This document shows, piece after piece, positions 25,466 through 35,122 of a DNA stretch of 64,000 bases (position 1 is its first letter; every line of letters begins with the position of its first letter). Below the pieces are notes generated by a model. It did not search any database, was not told the origin of the DNA, and was given only the letters and a program-made list of their open reading frames with translations. The DNA comes from Morococcus cerebrosus (lineage in GTDB: Bacteria > Pseudomonadota > Gammaproteobacteria > Burkholderiales > Neisseriaceae), in assembly GCF_022749515.1 (NCBI RefSeq), contig NZ_CP094242.1:2232001-2296000 (forward strand), given 5' to 3'. The translations under genes and the position numbers were made by a program.

Positions 25466-26659
25466 TTATTTGTCCGAATTATTTTGACGACGTAAAATAG
25501 CCGGAATTTCAAAATCGTCCAAAACAGATTGATTACTGAAATCTGCGGCAGTCAAATTCATTGAGCGGATGCCTCTGTTGGTACGAACCAAGCCATCCAC
25601 ATTACCAGCTTGCGCAGACTGAACGGCTTCGGTATTTCCGCTAACCAATTTTTGTGTACGGACTGCCGCACGCATTTGGTTTTCGCTGCCGTTTTCTTTC
25701 AAACCGGTCGCAATAATGGTTACGCGGATAGCGTCTTCGCCCATATTGTCGTCTTCGGCAGTACCGTATTTGCATTCTGCTTCAGGATGCGCATTCTCGT
25801 TAACCACTTTCATGATTTCACGATATTCGGACATTTTCAGGCAATCCGGAGCGGTAGTGATGTTCACCAATACGCCGCGCGCGCCATCCAAAGTCACATT
25901 ATCCAGCAATGGGCTGGAAATCGCTTGTTCGGTTGCCAAACGGGCGCGGTCGATGCCTTGAGCAAAACCGGAACCCATCATGGCGATACCTTTGATACCC
26001 ATTACGTTTTTAACGTCGGCGAAGTCAAGGTTGATGAACCCGGGACGGGTAACTACTTCGGAAATACCGGCTACGGCATCGCGCAGGACGTTGTCCGCCG
26101 CACGGAACGCTTCACGCATAGTGACGTCTTCGCCCAATGCAGTCATCAGCTTGTCGTTCGGGATGATGATCAATGAATCGACCTGGCCTTTGAGCTGTTC
26201 CAAACCTTCTTGGGCGATGTGTACGCGTTTGCCTTCGTAGCCGAACGGACGGGTAACGACCGCAACGGTCAGGATACCCATTTCTTTGGCAATCTCGGCA
26301 ACCACAGGAGCCGCACCGGTACCGGTACCGCCACCCATACCGGTGGTGATGAACAACATATTCGCGCCGCGAATAGCATCTTCGATGGCTTCGCGATCTT
26401 CTTGTGCCGCAGCACGGCCGATTTCAGGATTGGCACCCGCGCCCAAACCACGGGTCAGATTAGTACCCAATTGGATGCGTTTGGCCGCATTATTTTTACC
26501 TAAAGATTGCGCATCAGTATTGGCACTAATAAATTCAACACCTTGGATGATGTTGGCAATCATGTTATTGATAGCGTTGCAACCGCCGCCACCCAAGCCG
26601 ATTACTTTAATGACCGCAGGGCTTGCGGCTGATTCAGCTACGTCGTAAACAAATTCCAT
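25466..26659 (-). CDS. ftsZ: Cell division GTPase FtsZ
   Basis: Tubulin homologue that assembles the cytokinetic Z ring. The 397 residues carry the tubulin signature [10 protein letters not shown] (about 108-117), the T7-loop region [11 protein letters not shown] and the conserved C-terminal peptide [12 protein letters not shown] that binds FtsA. Last gene of the dcw cluster, 228 bp after ftsA; that gap probably contains a dedicated promoter, as in other bacteria. Confidence 0.97.
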   Translation of the reverse strand: MEFVYDVAESAASPAVIKVIGLGGGGCNAINNMIANIIQGVEFISANTDAQSLGKNNAAKRIQLGTNLTRGLGAGANPEIGRAAAQEDREAIEDAIRGANMLFITTGMGGGTGTGAAPVVAEIAKEMGILTVAVVTRPFGYEGKRVHIAQEGLEQLKGQVDSLIIIPNDKLMTALGEDVTMREAFRAADNVLRDAVAGISEVVTRPGFINLDFADVKNVMGIKGIAMMGSGFAQGIDRARLATEQAISSPLLDNVTLDGARGVLVNITTAPDCLKMSEYREIMKVVNENAHPEAECKYGTAEDDNMGEDAIRVTIIATGLKENGSENQMRAAVRTQKLVSGNTEAVQSAQAGNVDGLVRTNRGIRSMNLTAADFSNQSVLDDFEIPAILRRQNNSDK

Positions 26660-26887
26660 TCAAATGACTCCTGCGCGCCCTGCATCGAGGACGGTCCAAA
26701 AATTAAATATTATCCGTATTATATAAGAAGTCTTCAGACACTGGCAAAATACTTCTTATTCATTCACCATTACCGTTATTTTTTTACTACATTTTTTAAC
26801 GAAAGCATACAGGTTCTTAATTGTTGCAAGTAGTTTCATTCCGACCCAACAGCAACTCATTTTCCCTGTAAGCAAGTAACGGAACAA

Positions 26888-28132
26888 TCAGAAATTGTCT
26901 TTAACGAATTTCATCAATCTTGCCCACAAACTGATTTTTTCAGCCTGGTCATGAACTACGATAGCGCCGGTCACCGGTGCGCCGTCTTCCTCTCCCCTTG
27001 CCGCCTGCAAAAGACCGATGGCGGTTGAGTAGCGCGGATTGCGGATCCGTTCGGATACGCCGCCCATTTCCTGAGGTACGCCGATGCGTGCAGGCAGGCC
27101 GAACACTTCTTCGGCAAGCTCAACAATGCCGGTCAGCATAGATGCGCCGCCAGTCAGAACGATACCTGATGTGAGGACTTCTTCAGGGAAGCCGGAACGG
27201 CGCAATTCGTTAAGGGTCAGCTCTAAGATTTCTTCGACGCGCGGACCGATGACGCTTGCCAAAACACGGCGGGAAATCTGACGGGGCTGGCGGTCGCCGA
27301 CGCTGGGAACTTCAACCATTTCGTCCAAGCCGTCCATATCGGGAATCGCTACGCCGTAGTGGATTTTGATGTATTCGGCAGCGCTGTGCGGGGTGCGCAG
27401 TGCTTGTGCCAAGTCTTTGGTAATCAAATCGCCCGCCACGGGAATCACGGCAGTATGGCGGATGGCGCCGTTGGTATAAACGGCAATATCGGTCGTACCG
27501 CCGCCGATGTCGATGACGCATACGCCCAAATCTTTTTCGTCTTCAGTCAAAACGGCCTGACCGCTCGCTAAAGGCTGAAGCATGATTTGGTCCATTTGCA
27601 AACCGCAACGATGGATACATTTTTGGATGTTTTGCAGGGCGGTATTGGCACCGGTAATAATATGTACGCGGGTATCGAGTCGGACGCCGCTCATACCGAT
27701 AGGTTCTTTGACGCCGGGCTGGTTGTCGATGATGTATTCTTGCACCACGGTATGCAGGATATTGTGATCCGGCGGGATGTTGATGGCTTTGGCGGTTTCG
27801 ATGGCGCGGTCGATGTCGGCTTGCGAAACTTCGCCGTCTTTGATTTTGACAACCCCTTGCGAATTCAAGCTGCGGATATGGTTACCCGCGATACCGGTCG
27901 TAACGTGGCTGATTTTGGTGTCCGCCATCAATTCGGCTTCATTGACTGCCTGCTGAATGGCTTGGGCCGTCGCGTCAATGTTGGTTACCATGCCTGCTTT
28001 AAGGCCGCGAGACGGTGCCTGTCCGAGTCCGACGATGTGGATTTCGTTGTCGTCTTGTACTTCGCCAATCAGGGCGATGACTTTGGATGTGCCGATATCG
28101 AGGGCACTGATATATTTACCTTGTTGTTCCAT
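26888..28132 (-). CDS. ftsA: Cell division actin-like protein FtsA
   Basis: Tethers FtsZ to the membrane and recruits the divisome. The 414 residues show the actin-type ATPase blocks ISALDIGTSKV, VCVIDIGGGTTDIAVYTNG and IVLTGGASMLTG. The C-terminal amphipathic helix SLWARLMKFVKDNF is the membrane-targeting sequence. It follows ftsQ by 80 bp. Confidence 0.97.
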   Translation of the reverse strand: MEQQGKYISALDIGTSKVIALIGEVQDDNEIHIVGLGQAPSRGLKAGMVTNIDATAQAIQQAVNEAELMADTKISHVTTGIAGNHIRSLNSQGVVKIKDGEVSQADIDRAIETAKAINIPPDHNILHTVVQEYIIDNQPGVKEPIGMSGVRLDTRVHIITGANTALQNIQKCIHRCGLQMDQIMLQPLASGQAVLTEDEKDLGVCVIDIGGGTTDIAVYTNGAIRHTAVIPVAGDLITKDLAQALRTPHSAAEYIKIHYGVAIPDMDGLDEMVEVPSVGDRQPRQISRRVLASVIGPRVEEILELTLNELRRSGFPEEVLTSGIVLTGGASMLTGIVELAEEVFGLPARIGVPQEMGGVSERIRNPRYSTAIGLLQAARGEEDGAPVTGAIVVHDQAEKISLWARLMKFVKDNF

Positions 28133-28212
28133 TATATTTGCTCGTTATTTCGCTGGAGTTATAACTATTTGTCTGTATTGGCAATAGTTTGCTTCACGCC
28201 GTTTGCTTGGCT

Positions 28213-28938
28213 TTAGTCGTCTGAAACATTTTCAGATGGCGTCTCTGATGTGTAACGCACGGAAAATCCGTCTTTATACCGCATATCAACGTAGGATAAC
28301 CGATTTTGATTTTTACGCAACAGCGTCGGCCAAATTTCGGCGAAAAGTTGTAAGCGTTTGATTTCGTTTTCCCTTCCCAGTCTGACGGTAATCCCGTTAT
28401 CCAAGACCACCAACCAGGCGGAGCGCGGCGTATAAATCAGTTCTTTAATCGCCAGATTTTGCCGGCGGAGGATGCCGGAAAATTCTTCGTAGTGTTTGAC
28501 CATGTCTTTGCCCGTACCCGGCTGTCCTTCAAAGACGGGCAGCTTGGCTTTGAGCTGGGCGTCAAACACATTGCCTTTGGAATCGACCAAACCGCCGCTG
28601 CGCCAATGGGCAACAGGCACGCGCTCGGTCAAATGGATTTCGACGGTATCGGGGAAGCGGCGGCGCACCATGGCAGAATCCACCCACGGCAGCTTTTGAA
28701 AGGCTGCCTGAATACCGTCCAAATCGGCACGGAAAATATTGCTGTGCGTGTGCTGTTGAGCGGCGCGCTGAAGTTCCTTCCCGTCCGAATAGGTCAGTTT
28801 GCCCTGTATGGACACTTGTTTGACGGGAAAATGATTGGAGTTGTATAGCCAGGCTATGCAGGTGCCGATGAGCAGCAATGCCATCAGCAGCAACAGCCAG
28901 CGGGTCAGCCGACCCAATGCGCTTGCGTCATCCCACAT
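28213..28938 (-). CDS. ftsQ: Cell division protein FtsQ
   Basis: Bitopic divisome protein linking cytoplasmic and periplasmic parts through FtsB/FtsL. The 241 residues have one N-terminal membrane helix (about 13-33), a POTRA domain (VKQVSIQGKLTYSDGKELQRAA... to VRRRFPDTVEIHLTERVPVAHW) and a C-terminal beta domain. The C-terminus runs into uptake-sequence-derived codons (SENVSDD-stop). The start overlaps the end of ddlB by 11 bases. Confidence 0.95.
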   Translation of the reverse strand: MWDDASALGRLTRWLLLLMALLLIGTCIAWLYNSNHFPVKQVSIQGKLTYSDGKELQRAAQQHTHSNIFRADLDGIQAAFQKLPWVDSAMVRRRFPDTVEIHLTERVPVAHWRSGGLVDSKGNVFDAQLKAKLPVFEGQPGTGKDMVKHYEEFSGILRRQNLAIKELIYTPRSAWLVVLDNGITVRLGRENEIKRLQLFAEIWPTLLRKNQNRLSYVDMRYKDGFSVRYTSETPSENVSDD

Positions 28939-29842
28939 GTGCGGTTTTCAGAATTTCAATGCATAAATCGGCAAAATCCACGCCGGTATGGGCGGCGGAT
29001 TTCGGTACTAAACTGTGGCTCGTCATGCCGGGCAGCGTGTTGATTTCCAAGAGGTACAGCTTACCGTCGGTATCTTTGAGGAAATCGACGCGCACACACC
29101 CATCTGCCCCAATTGCCTGCGCCCCGCGGACTGCCAGAAAGCGCATCAGGTTTTCTTCAGCCTCACTCAAGTCTTCGGACGGACATTGATAAACAGTGTC
29201 GTCGCGGTTGTATTTGGCTTCGTAGTCGTAAAACTCGGTCGCGGGGATGATGTGTATGCTGGGCAGGCCTTTGCCGTTCAACACGGGGCAGGAATATTCG
29301 CCGCCACCGATGAATCGCTCGGCAATGATTTCGCCTTGAAGGTGTTTCAATTCTTCGTAAACGCTTTTCAGACGACCTTTTTCTTTCACTTTTACAACAC
29401 CGACGCTGCTGCCCTCCGCTGCCGGTTTGACGAACATGGGCAAGCCGAGTTGCTGTTCGACGGCATCGAAATCGGAATCTTCGTGCAAAACGGTAAACTC
29501 GGGAACGGGCAACCCCAAGGCTTGCCAAATCAGTTTGCAGCGGTATTTGTCCATGCCGATGGCTGAAGCGGCGACACCGCTGCCGGTATAAGGAATGCCC
29601 AACAATTCCAACGCGCCCTGAACGGCACCGTCTTCGCCGTAAGTACCGTGGAGGATATTAAAAGCAGTTTGGAAACCTTGGGTTTTCAATTCCGCCAAGG
29701 GCGTTTCTTTAGGATCGAAGGCGTGTGCGTCTATGCCTTTGCTTTTTAAGGCATTCAAAATGGCAGCACCGCTATCCAGCGAAATTTCGCGTTCGCTGGA
29801 AAAACCGCCCATCAATACGGCTACTTTGCCAAAATTCTGCAT
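28928..29842 (-). CDS. ddlB: D-alanine-D-alanine ligase
   Basis: ATP-grasp enzyme making the D-Ala-D-Ala dipeptide added by MurF. The 304 residues begin KVAVLMGGFSSEREISLDSG. Conserved blocks are LHGTYGEDGAVQGALELLGIPYTGSG, FVKPAAEGSSVGVVKV and VRVDFLKDTDGKLYLLEINTLPGMTSHSLVP. One in-frame uptake sequence encodes GRLKSV near residue 155. It sits between murC and ftsQ. Confidence 0.97.
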   Translation of the reverse strand: MQNFGKVAVLMGGFSSEREISLDSGAAILNALKSKGIDAHAFDPKETPLAELKTQGFQTAFNILHGTYGEDGAVQGALELLGIPYTGSGVAASAIGMDKYRCKLIWQALGLPVPEFTVLHEDSDFDAVEQQLGLPMFVKPAAEGSSVGVVKVKEKGRLKSVYEELKHLQGEIIAERFIGGGEYSCPVLNGKGLPSIHIIPATEFYDYEAKYNRDDTVYQCPSEDLSEAEENLMRFLAVRGAQAIGADGCVRVDFLKDTDGKLYLLEINTLPGMTSHSLVPKSAAHTGVDFADLCIEILKTAHVG

Positions 29843-29880
29843 TGTTTTTGTGCTTTCTTGATTACTTCATTTTTTGATAC

Positions 29881-29918
29881 AGGTCGTCTGAAAACGAATC
29901 GGGTTTTCAGACGACCTT
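29881..29918 (-). terminator. Uptake-sequence hairpin between murC and ddlB
   Basis: AGGTCGTCTGAAAAC and GTTTTCAGACGACCT are separated by a short loop. Because ddlB must still be expressed, it may act as a partial terminator, or ddlB may have its own promoter. Confidence 0.6.
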
Positions 29919-29991
29919 AATCTTGCTTGCCCACCCGATGGGACATCGCTTCATCGGGCAGCTATCGCGGCATCACGATAAAATTTCCGCC

Positions 29992-31401
29992 TCAGGCTTT
30001 TTTCGACAACTCCAGCATCGCGGCAGGAACGCGGTTGATGCTGCCTGCGCCCATATTCAACACGATGTCGCCGTCCTGTAAAACGTTCAACAGCATTTCA
30101 GGCAAGTCGGCGACGTTTTCGCAGTAAATCGGCTCGAGTTTGCCCAATACGCGGATAGCGCGGGCAAGGGCGCGGGAGTCGGCGGCGGCAATCGGCTCTT
30201 CGCCGGCGGCATAAACTTCGGTCAACACCAGCGCGTCAACAGTATTGAGGACTTTGGTGAAGTCTTCGAACAAATCGCGCGTGCGGGTATATCGGTGCGG
30301 CTGGAAGGCGAGCACCAAACGTTTTTCCGGATACGCGCCGCGTGCGGCGGAGAGGGTCGCCGCCATTTCGACAGGATGGTGTCCGTAGTCGTCCACCAAC
30401 AGCGCGGTTCCGCCGTTGGGCAGCTTGATGTCGCCGTATTTTTGGAAGCGGCGACCGACACCTTCAAAACCGAGCAAGCCGCGCTGAATCGCTTCGACGG
30501 ATGCGCCGACTTCCAGCGCCACACCGATGGCTGCCAAGGCATTAAGGACGTTGTGTCTGCCGGGCATGTTCAACACGACTTCAAACGGCGCCTGCTCATG
30601 TCCTTTCATTTGGACATGAACGGTAAACTTCATTTGCGCGCCGACGCTTTCGATGTCGGTCGCGTAAATATCGGCGGCATCGTCCAAGCCGTAAGTCGCG
30701 TAGGGTTTGCTCACTTTGGGCAAAATCGCGCGGACGTGTTCGCTGTCGATACACAAAAACGCTTTGCCGTAGAACGGCATACGGTGGATAAAATCGACAA
30801 ACGCCTGATGCAGTTTTTCGACGCTGTGTCCGTAAGTATCCATGTGGTCTTCGTCGATATTGGTGACGACGGACATAATCGGGGTCAAATGTAGGAAGGA
30901 CGCATCGGACTCGTCGGCTTCGGCGACGATGTATTCGCCTTTGCCCAAGCGGGCGTTGGTACCTGCGGCATTGAGTTTGCCGCCGATAACGAAAGTGGGG
31001 TCTAGACCTGCCGCGCCGAGGATAGAGGCGGTCAGACTGGTGGTCGTGGTTTTGCCGTGCGTACCGGCAATGGCGATGCCGTCACGGAAGCGCATTAGTT
31101 CCGCCAGCATCAGGGCGCGCGGAATGACGGGGATTTGCTGCTCCAGCGCAGCGACGACTTCGGGATTGTCTTTTTTGACGGCGGTAGAGGTAACGACGAC
31201 ATCCGCGCCGTTGACGTGTTCGGCGGTATGGCCGGGATAAACTTGAATACCCAAGCTGCTCAAATGCTCGGTAACCGCATTTCGTGCCTGATCCGAACCG
31301 GAAACTTTAAAGCCCAAATTGTGTAAGACTTCGGCGATACCGCTCATGCCGACGCCGCCGATACCGACAAAATGGATGTTGGTAACTCGATTTTTCATCA
31401 T
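29992..31401 (-). CDS. murC: UDP-N-acetylmuramate-L-alanine ligase
   Basis: Cytoplasmic Mur ligase adding L-Ala to UDP-MurNAc. The 469 residues comprise the N-terminal Rossmann-like domain ([18 protein letters not shown]), ATP-binding loop [12 protein letters not shown] (about 115-126), central [12 protein letters not shown] and C-terminal domain with DDYGHHPVE and [10 protein letters not shown]. Normal length. ATG-ATG tandem start. Confidence 0.97.
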   Translation of the reverse strand: MMKNRVTNIHFVGIGGVGMSGIAEVLHNLGFKVSGSDQARNAVTEHLSSLGIQVYPGHTAEHVNGADVVVTSTAVKKDNPEVVAALEQQIPVIPRALMLAELMRFRDGIAIAGTHGKTTTTSLTASILGAAGLDPTFVIGGKLNAAGTNARLGKGEYIVAEADESDASFLHLTPIMSVVTNIDEDHMDTYGHSVEKLHQAFVDFIHRMPFYGKAFLCIDSEHVRAILPKVSKPYATYGLDDAADIYATDIESVGAQMKFTVHVQMKGHEQAPFEVVLNMPGRHNVLNALAAIGVALEVGASVEAIQRGLLGFEGVGRRFQKYGDIKLPNGGTALLVDDYGHHPVEMAATLSAARGAYPEKRLVLAFQPHRYTRTRDLFEDFTKVLNTVDALVLTEVYAAGEEPIAAADSRALARAIRVLGKLEPIYCENVADLPEMLLNVLQDGDIVLNMGAGSINRVPAAMLELSKKA

Positions 31402-31615
31402 GATGTTGCGTTCCGGTGGATTTTCGATGCGTAAAGGCGTTATTTTAAAGGGCTATCCGCTTCTGCGCCATAGTTTTCTTGTAAATTAAAGATGTTTCGG
31501 CATACAGGATTTCACATTGGTGGCAATACGGGTGAAAAAGAGGTTTCGTTCAGCGGCGAATTACCCATTTTTAAACTCGACTTCAGCTACCAAAATACCA
31601 GCAAAAACATAATAT

Positions 31616-31649
31616 AAGGTCGTCTGAAAACCGTTTTCAGACGACCTCT
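31616..31649 (-). terminator. Uptake-sequence hairpin terminator after the methyltransferase gene
   Basis: AAGGTCGTCTGAAAAC and its complement form a tight hairpin 7 bases beyond the stop codon. Confidence 0.7.
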
Positions 31650-31655
31650 CGTTTA

Positions 31656-32483
31656 TCAACTTGACGGCACTTGTATCCTCATCAAGCGCATATCCAATTT
31701 GCACCGTCCCCACGCGGTCGCATATACAAGGCGCAAGAGCCACGGATAACGCGGTTTGCAGACGCTGCTCAAGCCCGCTTCTTCAATGATTTCCACACCC
31801 GATATCAGGCGTCGGATGTCGTCCGTTCCGCTTATCGCCCAGCGGAACTCGGGCGGCTTGTCCATTTTGCCGAGCGCGTCGTGGCGTTTGCTTTGTCCGA
31901 TGTAGACTTTGGGAATGGTGTCGAAGGCAAGTTGGACGTTCGGCAGACGGCGGGCAACCTGTTTGAAAAAGTCCTGCACCTGCGCTTCTTCAAAATACAT
32001 CAACACGCCTTCGATCACGAGCAACACGGGTTTGCCGTGCGCGGCAACGGTGTTCATCCACGCTTCGTCGAACATGGACGCGCCCAGATAATGATTGTTC
32101 GACTCGGGCAGCAGCATACGCCGCACTTCAATCACTTCCGGCAAATCCAAATCATACCAAGCGGTAATGCGCGGCTTGCCCAAGCGTTCGTAACGCGCAT
32201 CCAGCCCCGCGCCGATTTGCACGACGACGGCATCGGGATGTTCGGCGATAAAGTGCCGGGTCATATCGTCCAACAGCTTCGCCCGCCCGCAACAGCCGAC
32301 CTGCGATGCTTTGGCTTTGGCAAACTTGCCGAAGTCGTAGTCAATCTTGTCCAACATCCGCACGGCTTCGTCATCGCGCAAAAGCGGCTGCGCCCTACTC
32401 TGCTCCACCGCCTTCGCCCACAGGGGAATCAGCATGGTACTGGACAAGACGGAAACGGTTTCGGGAGAGATTTTTTCGGACAT
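31656..32483 (-). CDS. Class I SAM-dependent methyltransferase, LCM/Tcmp-like
   Basis: A 275-residue methyltransferase of the leucine-carboxyl-methyltransferase-like family. Seen: VVVQIGAGLDARYERLG as SAM-binding loop (about 87-103), AWYDLDLPEVIEVRRMLLPES, LLVIEGVLMYFEEAQVQDFF and the acidic/aromatic motif following. Homologues act on small molecules or protein carboxylates; the substrate is unknown. The start at 32483 has GGAGG 5 bases upstream, better than the upstream ATG at 32495. It lies between murG and murC with its own hairpins on both sides, so it is an insertion in the dcw cluster rather than a cell-wall gene. Confidence 0.8.
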   Translation of the reverse strand: MSEKISPETVSVLSSTMLIPLWAKAVEQSRAQPLLRDDEAVRMLDKIDYDFGKFAKAKASQVGCCGRAKLLDDMTRHFIAEHPDAVVVQIGAGLDARYERLGKPRITAWYDLDLPEVIEVRRMLLPESNNHYLGASMFDEAWMNTVAAHGKPVLLVIEGVLMYFEEAQVQDFFKQVARRLPNVQLAFDTIPKVYIGQSKRHDALGKMDKPPEFRWAISGTDDIRRLISGVEIIEEAGLSSVCKPRYPWLLRLVYATAWGRCKLDMRLMRIQVPSS

Positions 32484-32550
32484 GGCAGCCTCCATTGAGA
32501 GAGATTCCTATTTACATCATACTCCCGCACAATACGGCTGCCAAGTTGCA

Positions 32551-32592
32551 AAAAGGTCGTCTGAAACCTGTTTCTTGGTTTTCAGACGACCT
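32551..32592 (-). terminator. Uptake-sequence hairpin after murG
   Basis: AAAAGGTCGTCTGAAACC and GGTTTTCAGACGACCT around a short loop, 26 bases past the murG stop. Confidence 0.65.
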
Positions 32593-32617
32593 CTGTTTCA
32601 TTCATCACATCATGTCA

Positions 32618-33685
32618 TCATGCCGTACACGCAATGGCGGCTTCTGCCACATCGTCCGCGCTGTGCGGCAGTGCCAATGTGCGGGCGTTTTCCGCCCATT
32701 TGAGGCATTTTTCGCGGTTTAAGCCGCCGAGGATTTCGGCGAGCTTTTCCGCTGTCAACTGGGTTTGCGGCAACAGCAGCCCTGCCTCCGCCTGCACCAT
32801 AAAACGCGCGTTGGCAGTTTGGTGGTCATCGACGGCGTAAGGATACGGCACCAGCAGCGCGCCCAGCCCCGCTGCCGTCAACTCGGCAATTGTCAGCGCG
32901 CCGGCACGGCAAATCACCAAGTCGGCATCGCGGTAAGCGGACACCATGTCGGTAATAAATTCCACGCATTCGGCTTTCACGCCCAGCGCGTCGTAATCCG
33001 CCTGCAAGCTGCCCAGCTTGCCCCGACCCGATTGGTGATACATCTGCGGGCGCGTATCGTCAGGCAGCAAAGCCAATGCCTGCGGAACGGTTTTGTTCAA
33101 TACGTCCGCCCCCAAACTGCCGCCGACCACCAAGATTTTCAGATGGCCTTCGCGCTCTGCAAAACGTTCGGCAGGCGCGGGCAGGTTGGCAATATCGGCG
33201 CGGACGGGGTTGCCGACCAAACCGCCTTCGTGGCTGAACGCTTTCGGAAAAGCGTACAACACCCGCTTCGCCCAGCGCGACAGTTGGCGGTTGGACAAAC
33301 CAGCCACGGCGTTTTGTTCGTGAATCACAATCGGCACGCCCAAGAGCTTCGCCGCCAAGCCGCCGGGGAAGGTAACGAAGCCGCCGAAACCGATGACACA
33401 CTCGACGCGGTGTTTCCGGATAATCCGCTGCGCTTCGCGGACGGTTTTATACAAAGTAAACGGCAGCATCAGCTTGCGTTTGATACCGTTGCCGCGCACG
33501 CCTTTAATCGCCAGCGTTTCGAGCAGGATGTCGTATTGCGGCACGATGCGTTCTTCCATCGAGCCTTCGCTGCCCAGCCAAATCACATGATGGCCGCGCG
33601 CGCGCAATGAGTCCGCCACCGCCAGCGCAGGGAAAATATGGCCGCCGGTACCGCCCGCCATCAACATGAAAGTTTTACCGCCCAT
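32618..33685 (-). CDS. murG: MurG, lipid II-forming N-acetylglucosaminyltransferase
   Basis: Transfers GlcNAc to lipid I at the cytoplasmic face of the inner membrane. The 355 residues show the GT28 features MLMAGGTGGHIFPALAVAD, IGFGGFVTFPGGLAAKLLGVPIVIHEQNAVAGLSN and ICRAGALTIAELTAAGLGALLVPYPYAVDDHQ. The start is 4 bases after the ftsW stop, so the two are translationally close. Confidence 0.97.
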   Translation of the reverse strand: MGGKTFMLMAGGTGGHIFPALAVADSLRARGHHVIWLGSEGSMEERIVPQYDILLETLAIKGVRGNGIKRKLMLPFTLYKTVREAQRIIRKHRVECVIGFGGFVTFPGGLAAKLLGVPIVIHEQNAVAGLSNRQLSRWAKRVLYAFPKAFSHEGGLVGNPVRADIANLPAPAERFAEREGHLKILVVGGSLGADVLNKTVPQALALLPDDTRPQMYHQSGRGKLGSLQADYDALGVKAECVEFITDMVSAYRDADLVICRAGALTIAELTAAGLGALLVPYPYAVDDHQTANARFMVQAEAGLLLPQTQLTAEKLAEILGGLNREKCLKWAENARTLALPHSADDVAEAAIACTA

Positions 33686-33688
33686 GAT

Positions 33689-34846
33689 TTACTCCACTTG
33701 GTAACCGCGCATTTTTTTGCGGTTTTCATAATCGACGCGCAACAACAAAGTAATGCACACCAGCATGACCACAACCGCCGAACCGCCGTAAGACATCAAC
33801 GGCAACGGCAGCCCCTTGGTCGGCAAAATACCGATGTTGACGCCGATATTGAAGAAACTTTGAATACCTATCCAAACACCGATGCCGTTGGCGACATACG
33901 CGCCGAACGTCAAATCCAAATCGCGCGCCTGCCGTCCGATGGAAAAGGCGCGGACGACCAGCCAAACATAGCACGCAACCAAAATACACATACCCAAAAA
34001 ACCGAATTCCTCGCCGATGACGGCAAAGATAAAGTCGGTATGCGCCTCGGGCAGGTAGAAGCGTTTTTCCAAACTCGCGCCCAAACCCTGACCGAACCAT
34101 TCGCCGCGCGCAATCGCCATCAACGAATGCGTCAACTGGTAGCCTTTGCCCAAAGGGTCCGCCCACGGATTCAAAAACGCCGACACGCGCGCCATGCGGT
34201 AAGGCGCGAGCATAATCGCCGCCGTCATGAATGAAGCCAGAATCATCCCCATCATGATGAAATACTTGGCAGGGAAACCCGCCAAAAACACCATAGCCAT
34301 CGTAACGCCGACAATGACGACGAACGAACCGAAGTCAGGCTGGAACATAATCAACACCAAACCCGCGGCAATCAGCCCGCCCGGGAACATAATCTTCTTC
34401 ACGCTCTGCAACACTTCCGCCTTGCGCGTGAACAGGCTGGACAAATACAAAACGACGGCAAGCTTGAACAACTCCGTCGGCTGGATATTGACCGGTCCCG
34501 CGTGAATCCAGCGGGTTGCCCCGTTAATCTCCCGCCCCAAAAACAAAACCAGCAGCAGCAAAAGCCCCGAGAAGCCGAAATACCAGGGCATAAGCTTTTT
34601 CCAAGTGTTCATACTGATAAAAGACAGGCCGATGCACACAGAAACGCCGACCGCGACAAACAAAGCCTGCTTGCCGACAAAAGAAAACTGCGTACCGCCC
34701 TCCGCCGCCGCGTACGCAATCGAAGCGGAATAAATCATCACCAGGCTGAACACGGTCATCAACACCGTCATCCACAAAAGCGATGTATCGAATTTCTGAC
34801 CGCTGCGGGAAATCGGGCGGTCGAGAATCTTGGAAAGACTAATCAT
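33689..34846 (-). CDS. ftsW: FtsW, SEDS peptidoglycan polymerase of division
   Basis: Septal peptidoglycan glycosyltransferase working with FtsI/PBP2. The 385 residues form about ten membrane segments, with the SEDS blocks FLGREINGATRWIHAGPVNIQPTELFK, LPEAHTDFIFAVIGEEFGFLG and PTKGLPLPLMSYGGSA. The ATG at 34846 (MISLSKILDRP) is preferred; the frame extends to a TTG at 34870 without a good ribosome site. Confidence 0.95.
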   Translation of the reverse strand: MISLSKILDRPISRSGQKFDTSLLWMTVLMTVFSLVMIYSASIAYAAAEGGTQFSFVGKQALFVAVGVSVCIGLSFISMNTWKKLMPWYFGFSGLLLLLVLFLGREINGATRWIHAGPVNIQPTELFKLAVVLYLSSLFTRKAEVLQSVKKIMFPGGLIAAGLVLIMFQPDFGSFVVIVGVTMAMVFLAGFPAKYFIMMGMILASFMTAAIMLAPYRMARVSAFLNPWADPLGKGYQLTHSLMAIARGEWFGQGLGASLEKRFYLPEAHTDFIFAVIGEEFGFLGMCILVACYVWLVVRAFSIGRQARDLDLTFGAYVANGIGVWIGIQSFFNIGVNIGILPTKGLPLPLMSYGGSAVVVMLVCITLLLRVDYENRKKMRGYQVE

Positions 34847-35029
34847 GAACAAACATCCGTTACGGAACAAACGTTTCAGACGACCTTTTGGATATACGGG
34901 TCGTCTGAAAATATCGAAAATCAGAAAAACGTCATTCTAAAGGTTTCTTGGCAAAGCAACAATTCAGATTCTTTAAAGACAGTCGGATTCCGGCGTTCTT
35001 TGCGCCCTCCCCTACCCATCACACACGCA

Positions 35030-35071
35030 AAAAAGGTCGTCTGAAACGTTTTGATGTTTTCAGACGACCTT
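35030..35071 (-). terminator. Uptake-sequence hairpin after the amidase gene
   Basis: AAAGGTCGTCTGAAACG and a reverse uptake sequence enclose a short loop between the amidase stop and ftsW. Confidence 0.65.
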
Positions 35072-35122
35072 ATCTCAATCTTTTCTTCGGGCAAACAGAC
35101 CGCTTCTTATCCAATGCAAACC